Of a stretch of 64,000 nucleotides of DNA, positions 32,730 through 42,051 are shown in pieces (position 1 is the stretch's first letter; every line of letters starts with the position of its first letter). The DNA is from Curvibacter lanceolatus ATCC 14669 (GTDB lineage Bacteria; Pseudomonadota; Gammaproteobacteria; Burkholderiales; Burkholderiaceae_C). The DNA lies in contig NZ_KB906253.1 of NCBI RefSeq assembly GCF_000381265.1, positions 124,001 to 188,000 on the forward strand, written 5' to 3'. The notes beneath the pieces are model-generated. The model was given only the letters and a program-made list of their open reading frames with translations. It made no database searches and was not told where the DNA came from. The position numbers and the translations under genes were made by a program.

Positions 32730-34538
32730 TCAGGCAGCCTTGGCCGCCACCGGCCGCTTCACCACCCCCAGCGCCAGCGCTGTCACCACCGTGCCCGCCG
32801 CAATCGCTGCGGCATACAGCAGCACCTGATTGACGGCATTCGGGATGGCCAGCACAAAGATGCCGCCGTGGGGGGCCTGCAGGCCGATGTGCCAGAACAT
32901 GCTCAGGCCACCGGCCACGGCCGAGCCGAGCACGCAGGCCGGGATCACGCGCAGGGGGTCGCGCGCCACGTAGGGGATGGCGCCTTCGGAGATGAAGGCC
33001 AGGCCCAGCACGGCGGTGGCTTTGGCGGCGTCGCGCTCTTCGGCCAGAAAGCGGCTGCGAAACAGCCAGCAGGCCAGGGCGATGCCCAGCGGCGGGGTCA
33101 TGCCGCCGGCCATGGCCGCGGCCATGGGTTCGGTCACGCCCGAGCCGATCAAGGTGGTGGAGAACACATAGGCCGCCTTGTTGACGGGCCCGCCCATGTC
33201 CACGGCCATCATGCCGCCCAGCACCAGGCCCAGCATCACGGCGCTGCCCGTTTGCAGGCCCTTGAGCCAGCTGGTCAGGGCGCCCATCACGGCGGCCATG
33301 GGCTCGCCGATCACCATCAGCATCAGCACGCCGGTGATGGCCGCGCCCAGCAGCGGCAGCAGCAGCACGGGCTTGAGCCCCTCCAGCCCGCGCGGCAGGC
33401 GCAGGTAGCGGTTGAGTGCCTGCACGCTGTAGCCGGCAATGAAGCCGGCCGCAATGGCGCCCAGAAACCCGGCCCCCACCGTGCCGGCCAGCAGGCCGCC
33501 GATCATGCCCGGCGCAATGCCGGGGCGGTCGGCGATCGAGTAGGCGATGTAGCCGGCCAGGGCCGGCAGCATCAGGGCAAAGCCGGCCTTGGCCCCGACC
33601 TGGAACAGCACCCAGCCCAGCGTGCCTTTGTGGGCATCGTCATACACATAGATGCCGCCCAGCGCAAAGGCCAGCGCAATCAGCAGGCCGCCGGCCACCA
33701 CAAAGGGCAGCATGAACGACACACCCGTCATCAGGTGCTTGTAGGCGCCGGTGCGGGCCTGCGGGCCGGCCTGCGCTGCGCTGGCCGAAGCCGCTGCTGT
33801 GGGGGCCGCGGCGCTGGTCCAGACCACGGCCTGGCGGGCCGCCTCGGTGAACACGGCGCCCGCGTCGTGGATGGCGGCCTTGGTGCCGGTCACGTGCAGG
33901 CGCTTGCCCACAAAGCGTTCGCGGTTCACCTGGGTGTCGGCGGCAATGATCACCAGGTCGGCCTCGGCAATGGCCTGGGTGCTGAGGGTGTTCTGTGCGC
34001 CCACCGAGCCCTGGGTTTCGACCTGGATGGCGTGGCCCAGGGCCTTGGCACCTTGCTCCAGCGCCTCGGCCGCCATGAAGGTGTGGGCCACGCCGGTGGG
34101 GTAGGAGGTGACGGCCACGATGCGCAGGGGCGTAGCAGGAACACGGGGTGCGCTTGCGGCTGCAGGCGCCGCGGCCGGTGTCAGCGGTGTGGGCGTTGTG
34201 GTGTTCAAGCCTGGCTGTGCGGCGCCAGCGGCCGGCAGCAGGGCGCGGCGCAGCACGCCTTCGGCATCGGCCAGCACCTCGGCCGGCGTCACGCGCAGGG
34301 TGGGCACCTGGGGTTGCAGGTGAGGGGGCAGGGGCGTGTCCAGGTCCGAGGCCACGATGCAGGCCAGGGCGCCGGCCCGTTCGGTCTCGCTCCAGACGCC
34401 TTGGTCGCCCAGCGGGCTTTTCACCCACAGGGCCAGGTGGTGGCCCTGGCGTTCGGCGGCGGCCCGCAGGGCCTCGCCGGTGATGAAGCTGTGGGCGGGG
34501 CCAGCCTGGCTGGCCGCGAGGGCAATGAGTTGCGCCAT
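32730..34538 (-). CDS. fruA: Fructose PTS EIIBC, with Tyr at the IIB phosphorylation site
   Basis: This 602-residue fructose permease has a degenerate N-terminal IIB' domain (1-105), an Ala/Pro linker, an IIB domain (about 135-235) and a membrane IIC domain with eight or more segments (about 260-585). The IIB active-site loop normally reads VTACPTGVAHTFMAAEA; here it is VTSYPTGVAHTFMAAEA, so the phosphocysteine is replaced by Tyr146, encoded by TAC (complement of 34101-34103). TGC to TAC is one base. All other IIB motifs are intact. It is the last gene of fruBKA, 56 nt after fruK. Confidence 0.93.
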   Translation of the reverse strand: MAQLIALAASQAGPAHSFITGEALRAAAERQGHHLALWVKSPLGDQGVWSETERAGALACIVASDLDTPLPPHLQPQVPTLRVTPAEVLADAEGVLRRALLPAAGAAQPGLNTTTPTPLTPAAAPAAASAPRVPATPLRIVAVTSYPTGVAHTFMAAEALEQGAKALGHAIQVETQGSVGAQNTLSTQAIAEADLVIIAADTQVNRERFVGKRLHVTGTKAAIHDAGAVFTEAARQAVVWTSAAAPTAAASASAAQAGPQARTGAYKHLMTGVSFMLPFVVAGGLLIALAFALGGIYVYDDAHKGTLGWVLFQVGAKAGFALMLPALAGYIAYSIADRPGIAPGMIGGLLAGTVGAGFLGAIAAGFIAGYSVQALNRYLRLPRGLEGLKPVLLLPLLGAAITGVLMLMVIGEPMAAVMGALTSWLKGLQTGSAVMLGLVLGGMMAVDMGGPVNKAAYVFSTTLIGSGVTEPMAAAMAGGMTPPLGIALACWLFRSRFLAEERDAAKATAVLGLAFISEGAIPYVARDPLRVIPACVLGSAVAGGLSMFWHIGLQAPHGGIFVLAIPNAVNQVLLYAAAIAAGTVVTALALGVVKRPVAAKAA

Positions 34539-34594
34539 GCGTGTCTCCGTGTGCTCAGTGTGGGGTTCAGATCGAGGCGGTCAGATCGGTGCGC

Positions 34595-35578
34595 TCAGAT
34601 CGGCGTGGTGTGGATGCGGCTGGCCAGCTCGCGCACTTCTTGCAGCGGGGGCAGGCCGGGGGCGATGCGCTGGATGCGGGCGGCGGCACAGGCCATGCCG
34701 AACACGCCTGCGGCCGGCATGGCCTGGCCGTCCATCAGCGCGGCCAGGGTGCCGGCCACCAGGGCGTCGCCCGCGCCCACGGTGGTGGCCACGGGCACGG
34801 CGGGCGCGGCAGCCTGCCAGCGGCCCTGGGCGTTGACCATCACGGCGCCTTCGGCGCCCAGCGACACCACCATCTGTTGCACCCCGTACCGTTGCGCCAG
34901 GGCCTGGGCCGCGTCGGCCACGGCCCGGGCATCGGGCAGGGGCTGGCCCACCAGCTCTTCCAGCTCGGCCCGGTTGGGCTTGATGAAGGCGGGTGCCACC
35001 ACCGGGCCCAAGGCCGGGTCGGACAGGCGGGCCAGCAGCTGCCCCAGCACCGCGCCGCCGGTGTCGATCACCAGCTGCGCGCCGCGGCTGGCCAGCCAGC
35101 GCGCCAGGCGCTCCCACAGCGCCACATCGGTGCCCGGGGGCAGGCTGCCGGCCAGCTCGCACCAGTCGCCCGGCGCCAGGGTGGCGGCCAGGGTTTGCTG
35201 CAGCTGCTGTTCGGCGGCCTGCAAGGCCTCGGGGGGCAGGCTCAGGCCGGGCAGGTTGATGTCGGTGCTGTCGCCTCGCTCGGACACGGCCAGCTTGATG
35301 TTGGTGCGGGTGGCGCCGGGCAGGCGCACCAAGGCGTCGGCGATGCCGTGGCTGGCAAAGGCGGTGCGGAACACCGCGTCGTTGTCGGCGCCCAGCCAGC
35401 CGCTGGCGGTCACCGGCCGGCCCAGGGCGGCCAGCACGGCGGCCACGCCAATGCCCTTGCCGCCGGCCTCGGTCTGCTCGCCCAGGGCGCGGTGCACCGC
35501 GCCGGGCTCCAGCCGGCTCAGCCGCACGGTCTGGTCGATGGCGGGGTTGAGGGTGATGGTGATCAGTCGGGCGCTCAT
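34595..35578 (-). CDS. fruK: 1-phosphofructokinase
   Basis: This 327-residue PfkB-family kinase has the substrate motif ITLNPAIDQTVRL, TEAGGKGIGVAAVLAALG, the ATP-site block VSLGAEGAVMV and the catalytic Asp in VGAGDALVAGT. It phosphorylates fructose 1-phosphate to fructose 1,6-bisphosphate. The ATG (complement of 35576-35578) overlaps the fruB stop by 4 nt, so the two are coupled. The long frame extending upstream lies antisense to nothing but inside fruB, and is not real. Confidence 0.93.
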   Translation of the reverse strand: MSARLITITLNPAIDQTVRLSRLEPGAVHRALGEQTEAGGKGIGVAAVLAALGRPVTASGWLGADNDAVFRTAFASHGIADALVRLPGATRTNIKLAVSERGDSTDINLPGLSLPPEALQAAEQQLQQTLAATLAPGDWCELAGSLPPGTDVALWERLARWLASRGAQLVIDTGGAVLGQLLARLSDPALGPVVAPAFIKPNRAELEELVGQPLPDARAVADAAQALAQRYGVQQMVVSLGAEGAVMVNAQGRWQAAAPAVPVATTVGAGDALVAGTLAALMDGQAMPAAGVFGMACAAARIQRIAPGLPPLQEVRELASRIHTTPI

Positions 35579-38103
35579 GCCTGCGCCTCCGTGCTGTCTG
35601 CGCTGCGCAGGGCCGCGCCCAGGGCGCGCACCTCGTCGGCGCTGTCCAGGTCCAGGGCCCGCTGGGCCAGGGCTTGCAGCTCGCTCAGGCGGTGGCGCCG
35701 CAGCAAGGCCTTGATGGGCCCCAGGTCGCCCACACTCATCGAGAGCTCGTCCACGCCCAGGCCCACCAGCAGGGCTGCGCCCAGCGGCTCGCCAGCCAAG
35801 CCCCCGCAAACGCCCACCCAGCGGCCATGGCGGCGCGCGCCGGCCACGGTGCGCTCGACCAGGCGCAGCACGGCGGGGTGCAGGCTGTCGGCCATGGCGG
35901 CCAATTCGGGGTGCTGGCGGTCCACCGCCAGCGTGTATTGGGTCAGGTCGTTGGTGCCGATCGAGAAGAAGTCAACATGCGCGGCCAGGCGGTCGGCCAG
36001 CAGGGCGGCCGAGGGCACCTCGATCATGATGCCGATGGGCACCTCGGGGGCGTCCAGCTCTTCGCGCACCTGGGCCATGCGCCGGCGCAGCTCCAGCACT
36101 TCTTCCACGGTGCTGATCATCGGGAACATGATCTGCAGCGGGCCATGCCGGGCCGCCCGGTACAGGGCGCGCAACTGGGGCAGCAGCAGGTCGTCGCGGC
36201 GCAGGGCCAGGCGGGCGCCGCGCACGCCCAGAAAGGGGTTGTCCTCCACCGGCAGCTGCAGGTGGGGCACCTGCTTGTCGCCGCCAATGTCCAGCGTGCG
36301 CACCACCAGCGGGCGCCCACCCAGGGCCTCGACCATGGCGCGCAGGGCCAGGTACTGGGCCTCTTCGTCGGGCACGGTGTCGCGCTCCAGAAACAGGAAC
36401 TCGGTGCGCATCAGGCCCACGCCCTCGGCGCCGGCCTCCAGGGCGCGGGCCACCTGGTCGGCGCGGTTCACATTGGCCGCAATCTCCACCGTGTGGCCGT
36501 CGGTGGTGGTGGCGGGCAGCAGGCGGTTGCGGGCCTCTTCGGCCTGGCGGCGGGCCAGGCCTTCGATTCTTTCTTGCGCCTCGATCAGGGCGGTGGCGCT
36601 GGGGGCCACATACAGTCGGCCCCGGTAGCCGTCGAGGATGGCGGGGGTGCCGCTGTCGGCTTTCAGCAGGTCGGGGCCGCCGGCCACCACGGCCGGCAGG
36701 CCCAGGGCGCGGGCCAGGATGGCGGTGTGGGCGGTGGGGCCGCCACTGGCGGTGCAGAAGCCGCGCACCCGCGCCGGGTCGATCTGGGCGGTGAAGGAGG
36801 GCGACAGGTCGTCAGCCAGCAAGATGGCATCGGCCGGCCAGGCGCCGCCCACGGCCTCGGAGGGCAGGCCCAGCAGGTGGCGCAGCACCCGGTCGCCGGC
36901 ATCCTGCAGGTCGGCGGCCCGCGCGGCCAGGGTGGTGTCGGGCAGGGCCCGTTGGGCTGCCACCCGTTCGCCCAAGGCCTGGCGCCAGGCCCAGGCCGCG
37001 CCGTGGCCCTGCACGATGCCGCGGCTCACCGCCTGCAGCAGGCGCGGGTCGCGCAGCAGGCCGGCGTGGGCGCTGAAGATGCCCGCCTGCTCGCTCTGGC
37101 CCTGGCTGCGCGCCTGGGTGGACCAGGCCTCCAGCTCGGCCAGGGCTGCCTGCAGGGCCTGCTCCAGGGCCTCGGCCTCCAGCGGGGCGCTGCGGAAATG
37201 GTCTTCAACCTGCAACACCGCCCCGGCCGCCTGCACCAGGGTGCCGATCACCAGGCCGGGGCTGGCCGCGATGCCGGTGAAGGTCTGGCGCGCCGCCGGC
37301 TGCCAGTCGCCCAGCACCTGGCCCAGGCCCTGGGCCTGGCTTTGGCGGAAGCTGGCCAGTTGGGCCTGGCGGGCTTCTTCTTCGCCCAGGCGAACCACGA
37401 TGGCGCGCAAGGCGCGCAGCGCGTCTTCGGCGTCCGGCCCCTGGGCCGACAGGCGCAGGGTGGCGCCGCGACCGGCGCCCAGGCTCAGCAGGGCGGCCAC
37501 GTTCTTGGCGTCCACCACCACCTGGTCGTAGCGCACGTGCACCCGGGCCGCAAAGCGCTGGGCGGTCTGGGCCCATTGGCCGGCCGGGCGGGCGTGCAGG
37601 CCGTTGGGGTAGCTCAGGGCCACCTCGCGGCCCAGCGCAAAGTCTTCCAGGGCCGAGGGCGCTGGCGCGTCGGCCTCGCCGTCGGTGGTCAGGGCGCGCA
37701 CGATGTCTTGCGGGTCTTGGGTGCTGATCAGGCGCTGCATCAGGGCCTCGTCGCGCATCAGGCGGGTCAGGCGGCGCAGCACAGCAATGTGCTCGTCGGA
37801 GGCCGCCGCAATGGCCACCACCAGGTGGGCCTGCTTGGCATCGTCGCCCCAGCGCACACCGGCCGGCACCTGCAGCACGGCCAGCCCGGTGCTCTGCACC
37901 AGGTGGCGGTCTTCGATCATCCCGTGCGGGATGGCCACGCCTTGGCCCAAAAAGGTGTTGGCCAGCTTCTCGCGCTGCAACAGGCTGTCCACATAGGCCG
38001 GCAGCGCATGGCCGGCCTGGGCCAGCAAGGCCCCGGCGGCGCGCACGGCGTCTTCGCGGTTGTGGGGGTCGGCCCCCAGACGGACTTCGACCGGAATCGG
38101 CAT
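35575..38103 (-). CDS. fruB: Fructose PTS multiphosphoryl protein (EIIA-HPr-EI fusion)
   Basis: This 842-residue fusion has EIIA-Fru at 1-145 (phospho-His in GVAIPHGMIEDRH), HPr at about 155-245 (GLHARPA) and enzyme I at about 280-835. EI has its phospho-His in GGPTAHTAILARAL, PEP/Mg sites in PIGIMIEVPSAALLAD and SIGTNDLTQYTLAVDR, and the catalytic Cys in GVCGGLAGEP. It carries phosphate from PEP to FruA without separate HPr or EI. The ATG complementary to 38101-38103 gives MPIPVEVRLG; a TTG four codons upstream is less likely. Confidence 0.94.
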   Translation of the reverse strand: MPIPVEVRLGADPHNREDAVRAAGALLAQAGHALPAYVDSLLQREKLANTFLGQGVAIPHGMIEDRHLVQSTGLAVLQVPAGVRWGDDAKQAHLVVAIAAASDEHIAVLRRLTRLMRDEALMQRLISTQDPQDIVRALTTDGEADAPAPSALEDFALGREVALSYPNGLHARPAGQWAQTAQRFAARVHVRYDQVVVDAKNVAALLSLGAGRGATLRLSAQGPDAEDALRALRAIVVRLGEEEARQAQLASFRQSQAQGLGQVLGDWQPAARQTFTGIAASPGLVIGTLVQAAGAVLQVEDHFRSAPLEAEALEQALQAALAELEAWSTQARSQGQSEQAGIFSAHAGLLRDPRLLQAVSRGIVQGHGAAWAWRQALGERVAAQRALPDTTLAARAADLQDAGDRVLRHLLGLPSEAVGGAWPADAILLADDLSPSFTAQIDPARVRGFCTASGGPTAHTAILARALGLPAVVAGGPDLLKADSGTPAILDGYRGRLYVAPSATALIEAQERIEGLARRQAEEARNRLLPATTTDGHTVEIAANVNRADQVARALEAGAEGVGLMRTEFLFLERDTVPDEEAQYLALRAMVEALGGRPLVVRTLDIGGDKQVPHLQLPVEDNPFLGVRGARLALRRDDLLLPQLRALYRAARHGPLQIMFPMISTVEEVLELRRRMAQVREELDAPEVPIGIMIEVPSAALLADRLAAHVDFFSIGTNDLTQYTLAVDRQHPELAAMADSLHPAVLRLVERTVAGARRHGRWVGVCGGLAGEPLGAALLVGLGVDELSMSVGDLGPIKALLRRHRLSELQALAQRALDLDSADEVRALGAALRSADSTEAQA

Positions 38104-38116
38104 CGCTGTCTCCAAA

Positions 38117-38132
38117 TTGGTATCGATTTCAG
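38117..38132. promoter_or_regulatory. FruR-type operator near fruB
   Basis: TTGGTATCGATTTCAG carries one complete half (TTGGTATCGAT) of the dyad also present next to the regulator gene; the right half is degenerate. It begins 14 nt upstream of the fruB start, a position that would block initiation. Confidence 0.6.
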
Positions 38133-38281
38133 GAGCGCATTATCGATGTCGTTTCTCAGGAATGGCAATGATTCGGGGTGTTTTGCGTCTGATAACCAGG
38201 GTAATCCCTGTGTTTCAAGTCTGAAAATCAAGATTTGACGAAGGGTGAAAGGCCATTGAACAGCTCATTTTGATGTTGTAT

Positions 38282-38297
38282 TTGGAATCGATACCAA
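38282..38297. promoter_or_regulatory. FruR-type operator near the LacI gene
   Basis: TTGGAATCGATACCAA is a 16-bp dyad, symmetric except for one position per arm, centred on ATCGAT. It shares TCGATACCAA with the fruB-proximal site read on the other strand. LacI-family dimers bind dyads of this size and central CG. Confidence 0.65.
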
Positions 38298-38346
38298 ACA
38301 TGGCAGCCGGCGTTACCATGGAGGCCGGCAAGAGAAAGGTTTCCAG

Positions 38347-39345
38347 GTGAGCAGTATCAAGGACGTCGCAGCCAAGGCCGGTGTGTCCACCACCACCGTG
38401 TCGCGGGTGCTCAGTCAACCTCAGGCGGTGCGCCCGGCGCTGCGCGCCCAGGTTGAAGAAGCGATTGCTGCCCTGGGCTATCGTCCCAATCTGGCGGCGC
38501 GTCGGCTGCGGCAACAGCGCGCCTCGCTGCTGGGCCTGATCGTGTCGGACATCCGCAGCCCCTTTTTCACCGATGTGGGCCGGGCCGTTGAAGACATGGC
38601 CTACCGCCATGGCCTGCGCCTGATCCTTTGCAACACCGACGAGAACCCCGAAAAAGAGCACTCCTACCTGCAGCTGATGGCCGATGAGCAGGCCAGTGGG
38701 GTGATCTATTCACCCACACTGGACGGCCTGCGGCGCTTTCGCGCCTCAGACTGGCCCTTTCCGGTGGTGATGGTGGACCGGGCCCTGCCCGACACCCCGG
38801 TGGACCGGGTGCTGCTCGACAACGAGGCGGCTGCGCGCCAGCTCACCGAGCACCTGCTGGCGGCGGGCTACCGGCGCATTGCGCTGCTGGTGGGCCACCA
38901 AAGCACCACCGGCCAGGAGCGCCAGGCCGGCTACGAAGCCGCCCTGCAGGCCCGCGGCCTCAGCCCCGAGGTGCACCGTGTGGCCCCCACCCGCGAGGCC
39001 GGCACCCAGGTGGCCGCCGCCTTGCTGGCCCAGGCTGACGGGCCCGACGCGCTGCTGGCCTCCAACGGCCTGCTGTTGATGGGGGCGGTGCAGGCCTTGC
39101 AGGCGGCGGGCAAGCGTTCACCGGGGCAGATCGGCCTGGCCGGCTTCGACAACAACGACTGGACCGCGTTGCCCTCGGTGGACGTGACCGTGATCGCCCA
39201 GCCCACTTACGACATCGGCCGCACGGCGGCCGAGTTGATGCTGCAGCGCATGGACGACCCGGAGCGGCCGGCGCGCAAGGTGGTGCTGGAGGGGCAGTTG
39301 GTGATCCGCGGGTCCAGCCGGGGGCCGGACGGCATCAAGGGCTGA
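38347..39345 (+). CDS. LacI-family regulator of the fructose operon
   Basis: This 332-residue LacI regulator begins SSIKDVAAKAGVSTTTVSRVLSQPQAVRPALRAQVEEAIAALGYRPNLAARRLRQQ (helix-turn-helix plus hinge) and continues as a periplasmic-binding-like effector domain. The start is GTG 38347. It is divergent from fruB, with two matching dyads between them, so it most likely represses fruBKA and itself; fructose 1-phosphate would be the usual inducer of FruR/Cra-type proteins. Whether it is an orthologue of enteric Cra is not certain. Confidence 0.9.
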   Translation: MSSIKDVAAKAGVSTTTVSRVLSQPQAVRPALRAQVEEAIAALGYRPNLAARRLRQQRASLLGLIVSDIRSPFFTDVGRAVEDMAYRHGLRLILCNTDENPEKEHSYLQLMADEQASGVIYSPTLDGLRRFRASDWPFPVVMVDRALPDTPVDRVLLDNEAAARQLTEHLLAAGYRRIALLVGHQSTTGQERQAGYEAALQARGLSPEVHRVAPTREAGTQVAAALLAQADGPDALLASNGLLLMGAVQALQAAGKRSPGQIGLAGFDNNDWTALPSVDVTVIAQPTYDIGRTAAELMLQRMDDPERPARKVVLEGQLVIRGSSRGPDGIKG

Positions 39346-39354
39346 CGCCGATCG

Positions 39355-39381
39355 GGGGCGGGCGTCCCCCATCCCCGCCCC
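39355..39381. terminator. Bidirectional stem-loop between converging genes
   Basis: GGGGCGGG (39355-39362) pairs perfectly with CCCGCCCC (39374-39381), loop 11 nt. It sits in the 37-nt gap between the regulator stop and the converging ABC ATPase stop. There is no T-tract. Confidence 0.45.
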
Positions 39382-39382
39382 G

Positions 39383-40942
39383 TCAGTGGATAGCCGCGTA
39401 CATGATGGCCTCCTGGCTGGCCTGATCGGCCGAGAACTCGACCACCACCTTGCCCTGTTTGGCCACCAGGATGCGGTCGGACAGGGCCATCACCTCGGGC
39501 AGGTAGGACGAGATCACCACCACCGCCTTGCCGGCATCGGCCAGCCGGTTGATCTCGGCGTGGATCTCGGTGATGGCGCCCACGTCCACCCCGCGTGTGG
39601 GCTCGTCAAAGATGATCACGTCGGGGTCTTGCACCAGCGACTTGGCAATCACCACCTTTTGCTGGTTGCCGCCCGACAGCTCGATCACCTTCACATCGCG
39701 GCTGATGGCGCGCACATTGAGCAACTGGCTCCAGTGCTCGCCCATGCGGGCGGCGCGGCCCGGGTCGAGCAGACCGAACATCGAGCCCAGCTTGCCCAGC
39801 CAGCCCATGTAGATGTTCTGGGTGATGGACATGGTCTCGAAAAAGCCCTCCACCTTGCGGTCTTCGGTGATGTAGGCAATGCCATCGGCCACGGCCTGGC
39901 GCGCCACGCGGTAGCGCACCGGGCGCCCGCGCAGCAGCACCTCGCCGCCGTGGAAGAAGTCGCGCTTGATCAGGCCGGCCACCACCTTGAAGGTCTCGGT
40001 GCGGCCAGCCCCCACCAGCCCGAACACGCCGGTCACCTGACCCGCAAACACCGACAGCGAGTTGTTTTTCACCATCGAGGCCATGCGCAGGTTGCGCACC
40101 GACAGCACGCAGTCGCCCTGGGCCCGCACGTGGGTCTTCCTCTGCCCGTACAGGGTTTGCGACAGGTCGCGCCCCACCATGGCCTGGATGATGCGGGCGC
40201 GGTCGAAGTTCTGCTTCAGGTCGGTCACCACGTGCTGGCCGTCGCGCAGCACGGTGATGCGGTCGGCCAGCAGCAGGGCCTCTTCCAGGGCGTGCGAGAT
40301 GAAGATCACCGACACCCCGCGTGCCTTGAGATTGAGCATCAGGTCGAAGAAGTATTTCTTCTCTTCGGGTGTCAGGCTGGCGGTGGGCTCGTCAAAGATG
40401 ATGATGCGCGCCTGGTGCAGCACGGCGCGGGCAATCTCCACCATCTGCTTCTTGGCGGCGCCCAGCAGGCTGACCGTGGCCGTGGGGTCGACATCGAAGT
40501 TGAGCGACTGCAGAAACTGCTGCGCCGAGATGTACACCCCGCGCAAGCGGTTGAAGAACTGCTCCTGCCCCAGAAACAGGTTCTGCGCCACCGTCATGGT
40601 GGGCACCAGGCTGGTCTCCTGGAACACCATGGCAATGCCCGCGTCACGCGCCTCCAGGGGGGTCTTGAGCTGCACCTCGCGCCCCTCGACCAGCATCTGC
40701 CCGTCGCTCAGGGCCACCACCCCGGCCATGATCTTGGTCAGGGTGGACTTGCCGGCACCGTTCTCGCCCAGCAGGGCATGGATCTCGCCGCGCCGCAGGT
40801 CAAAATTCACCCCGTCGACGGCTGGCACCCCGCCGTATTTCTTGGTGGCCTGGCGCAGCTCCAGCACCACCTCGTCGGCCAGCGGGGCAGGGGCTGTGGC
40901 GTGGGGGGAAGCGTGGGGGGAATCCAGCTGAGAAACCGTCAT
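39383..40942 (-). CDS. CUT2-type sugar ABC ATPase (RbsA/MglA-like)
   Basis: This 519-residue tandem ATPase has two nucleotide-binding halves. Half 1 has Walker [10 protein letters not shown] and Walker [14 protein letters not shown], with an atypical signature ([15 protein letters not shown]). Half 2 has the usual degenerate Walker A (GLVGAGRTE), signature [15 protein letters not shown] and [15 protein letters not shown]. This layout is that of ribose/galactose-type importers. The ATG (complement of 40940-40942) overlaps the propeller-gene stop by 4 nt. It is the last gene of the operon and serves the two RbsC-like permeases. Confidence 0.92.
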   Translation of the reverse strand: MTVSQLDSPHASPHATAPAPLADEVVLELRQATKKYGGVPAVDGVNFDLRRGEIHALLGENGAGKSTLTKIMAGVVALSDGQMLVEGREVQLKTPLEARDAGIAMVFQETSLVPTMTVAQNLFLGQEQFFNRLRGVYISAQQFLQSLNFDVDPTATVSLLGAAKKQMVEIARAVLHQARIIIFDEPTASLTPEEKKYFFDLMLNLKARGVSVIFISHALEEALLLADRITVLRDGQHVVTDLKQNFDRARIIQAMVGRDLSQTLYGQRKTHVRAQGDCVLSVRNLRMASMVKNNSLSVFAGQVTGVFGLVGAGRTETFKVVAGLIKRDFFHGGEVLLRGRPVRYRVARQAVADGIAYITEDRKVEGFFETMSITQNIYMGWLGKLGSMFGLLDPGRAARMGEHWSQLLNVRAISRDVKVIELSGGNQQKVVIAKSLVQDPDVIIFDEPTRGVDVGAITEIHAEINRLADAGKAVVVISSYLPEVMALSDRILVAKQGKVVVEFSADQASQEAIMYAAIH

Positions 40943-42051
40943 GTCGTACTCCCTGCCGGCTGGGTGTCCAGCCGCAACAAGCGCCCCGCACCGCGCGAGG
41001 CCACATACAAGGCGTGGCCCAGCTGGGCCACCGCCGTGATGCCGTGGTGCTGCCCGTCCACCTGGCTGTGCAGCGACGACAGCACCCGGCCATCGGCCGC
41101 CACCCTGAGCACCAGACCATAGGAGCGCGGGGGCGCCCAGGGCTTGAGCACGCCCATCTGCTTGACGCCCGCACCCTGCAACGGCTCCAGAAAGCTCTGG
41201 CCCGACGACAAGGCCGGCGCGATCCAGTGGCGAGGGTCGATCTCCGCCACCATGCGCTGGCGGTAGGCGGGCTCGCGCAGCACGAACTCGACCAGTTGCG
41301 AGCGACACACAAAGCAGCTCAGCCAGAAGCCACCGCTGTCATCCAGCGCCATGCGCGACGGGTAGCCCACCAGTTCGGCGCTCAGCGGGTGGCCCTGGCG
41401 CGGGCCGGCGCCGCTGAGGTCGAGTACGCGGTGATGCCAGCTTTCGCTGACCAGCACCCGCGAGCCCAGCGCCAGCACGCCAAACGCGTGGCGCAGCCCC
41501 TGGGCCAGCAGCTCGGTCTGCGGCGCGCCCGACGTCCAGCAGCCCACGCGCCCCGTGCGGCCCAGCGTCATCAGGTCATGGCACCAGGCCTCGGTGCCGT
41601 GGCGCGAAGAGCCTTCGCTGAACAGCAATCGCCCCTGGGTATCGAAGCCCAGCGCGTTCACGCTGAGCAGCGGCGTGCCCGCCAGCGTCTGCAGGCTGGC
41701 CTCGGTGGTCCAGTCGGTGCCCCGGCGGTGCAGGATGCGCAGCTCGCTGCCGGCCAGTGCCACGGCCAGGCGCTCGGGCCCCTGCAGAGCCAGCGCGGTG
41801 ATGGGGCGGTCAAAGCGCAGCTGCTCCACGGGCGTGCTGTTCTGGTCCAGGCGGTAGAGGGCGTTGCCCGCGCTCATCCACAGCTGGCGCCCATCGCAGG
41901 CCAGGTCGTTCAGGCCCGGCAGCTGGGCCACCACCTGGGCCTCGTCCAGGGCCCGGTTCGGCTTGAGGGCGCCGTCCATCACGGGCACGGTGATGGCCGC
42001 CTCGCCCCGGCCCAGAAAGCGGTCGCTCAGTTGTCTGAAGGTGGCCAGCAT
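40939..42051 (-). CDS. SMP-30/strictosidine-synthase-like propeller protein
   Basis: This 370-residue protein has no signal peptide. Repeated short blade-like segments are visible (VAQLPGLNDLACDGRQLWMSAGNALYRLDQ, LSVNALGFDTQGRLLFSEGSS, LVGYPSRMALDDSGGFWLSCF, ITAVAQLGHALYVASRGAGRLLRLD), suggesting a six-bladed beta-propeller related to the SMP-30/strictosidine-synthase group. The ATG overlaps the fused permease stop by one base (TGATG), and the stop overlaps the ATPase start. A lactonase or ligand-sensing role is possible; no catalytic residues can be assigned with confidence. Confidence 0.7.
   Translation of the reverse strand: MLATFRQLSDRFLGRGEAAITVPVMDGALKPNRALDEAQVVAQLPGLNDLACDGRQLWMSAGNALYRLDQNSTPVEQLRFDRPITALALQGPERLAVALAGSELRILHRRGTDWTTEASLQTLAGTPLLSVNALGFDTQGRLLFSEGSSRHGTEAWCHDLMTLGRTGRVGCWTSGAPQTELLAQGLRHAFGVLALGSRVLVSESWHHRVLDLSGAGPRQGHPLSAELVGYPSRMALDDSGGFWLSCFVCRSQLVEFVLREPAYRQRMVAEIDPRHWIAPALSSGQSFLEPLQGAGVKQMGVLKPWAPPRSYGLVLRVAADGRVLSSLHSQVDGQHHGITAVAQLGHALYVASRGAGRLLRLDTQPAGSTT

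Noticed and set aside
32517-35714. A 1065-codon open frame on the plus strand over fruA and fruK
   Set aside because: It is antisense to recognised PTS genes, with no family motif and a repetitive His/Gly/Gln composition.
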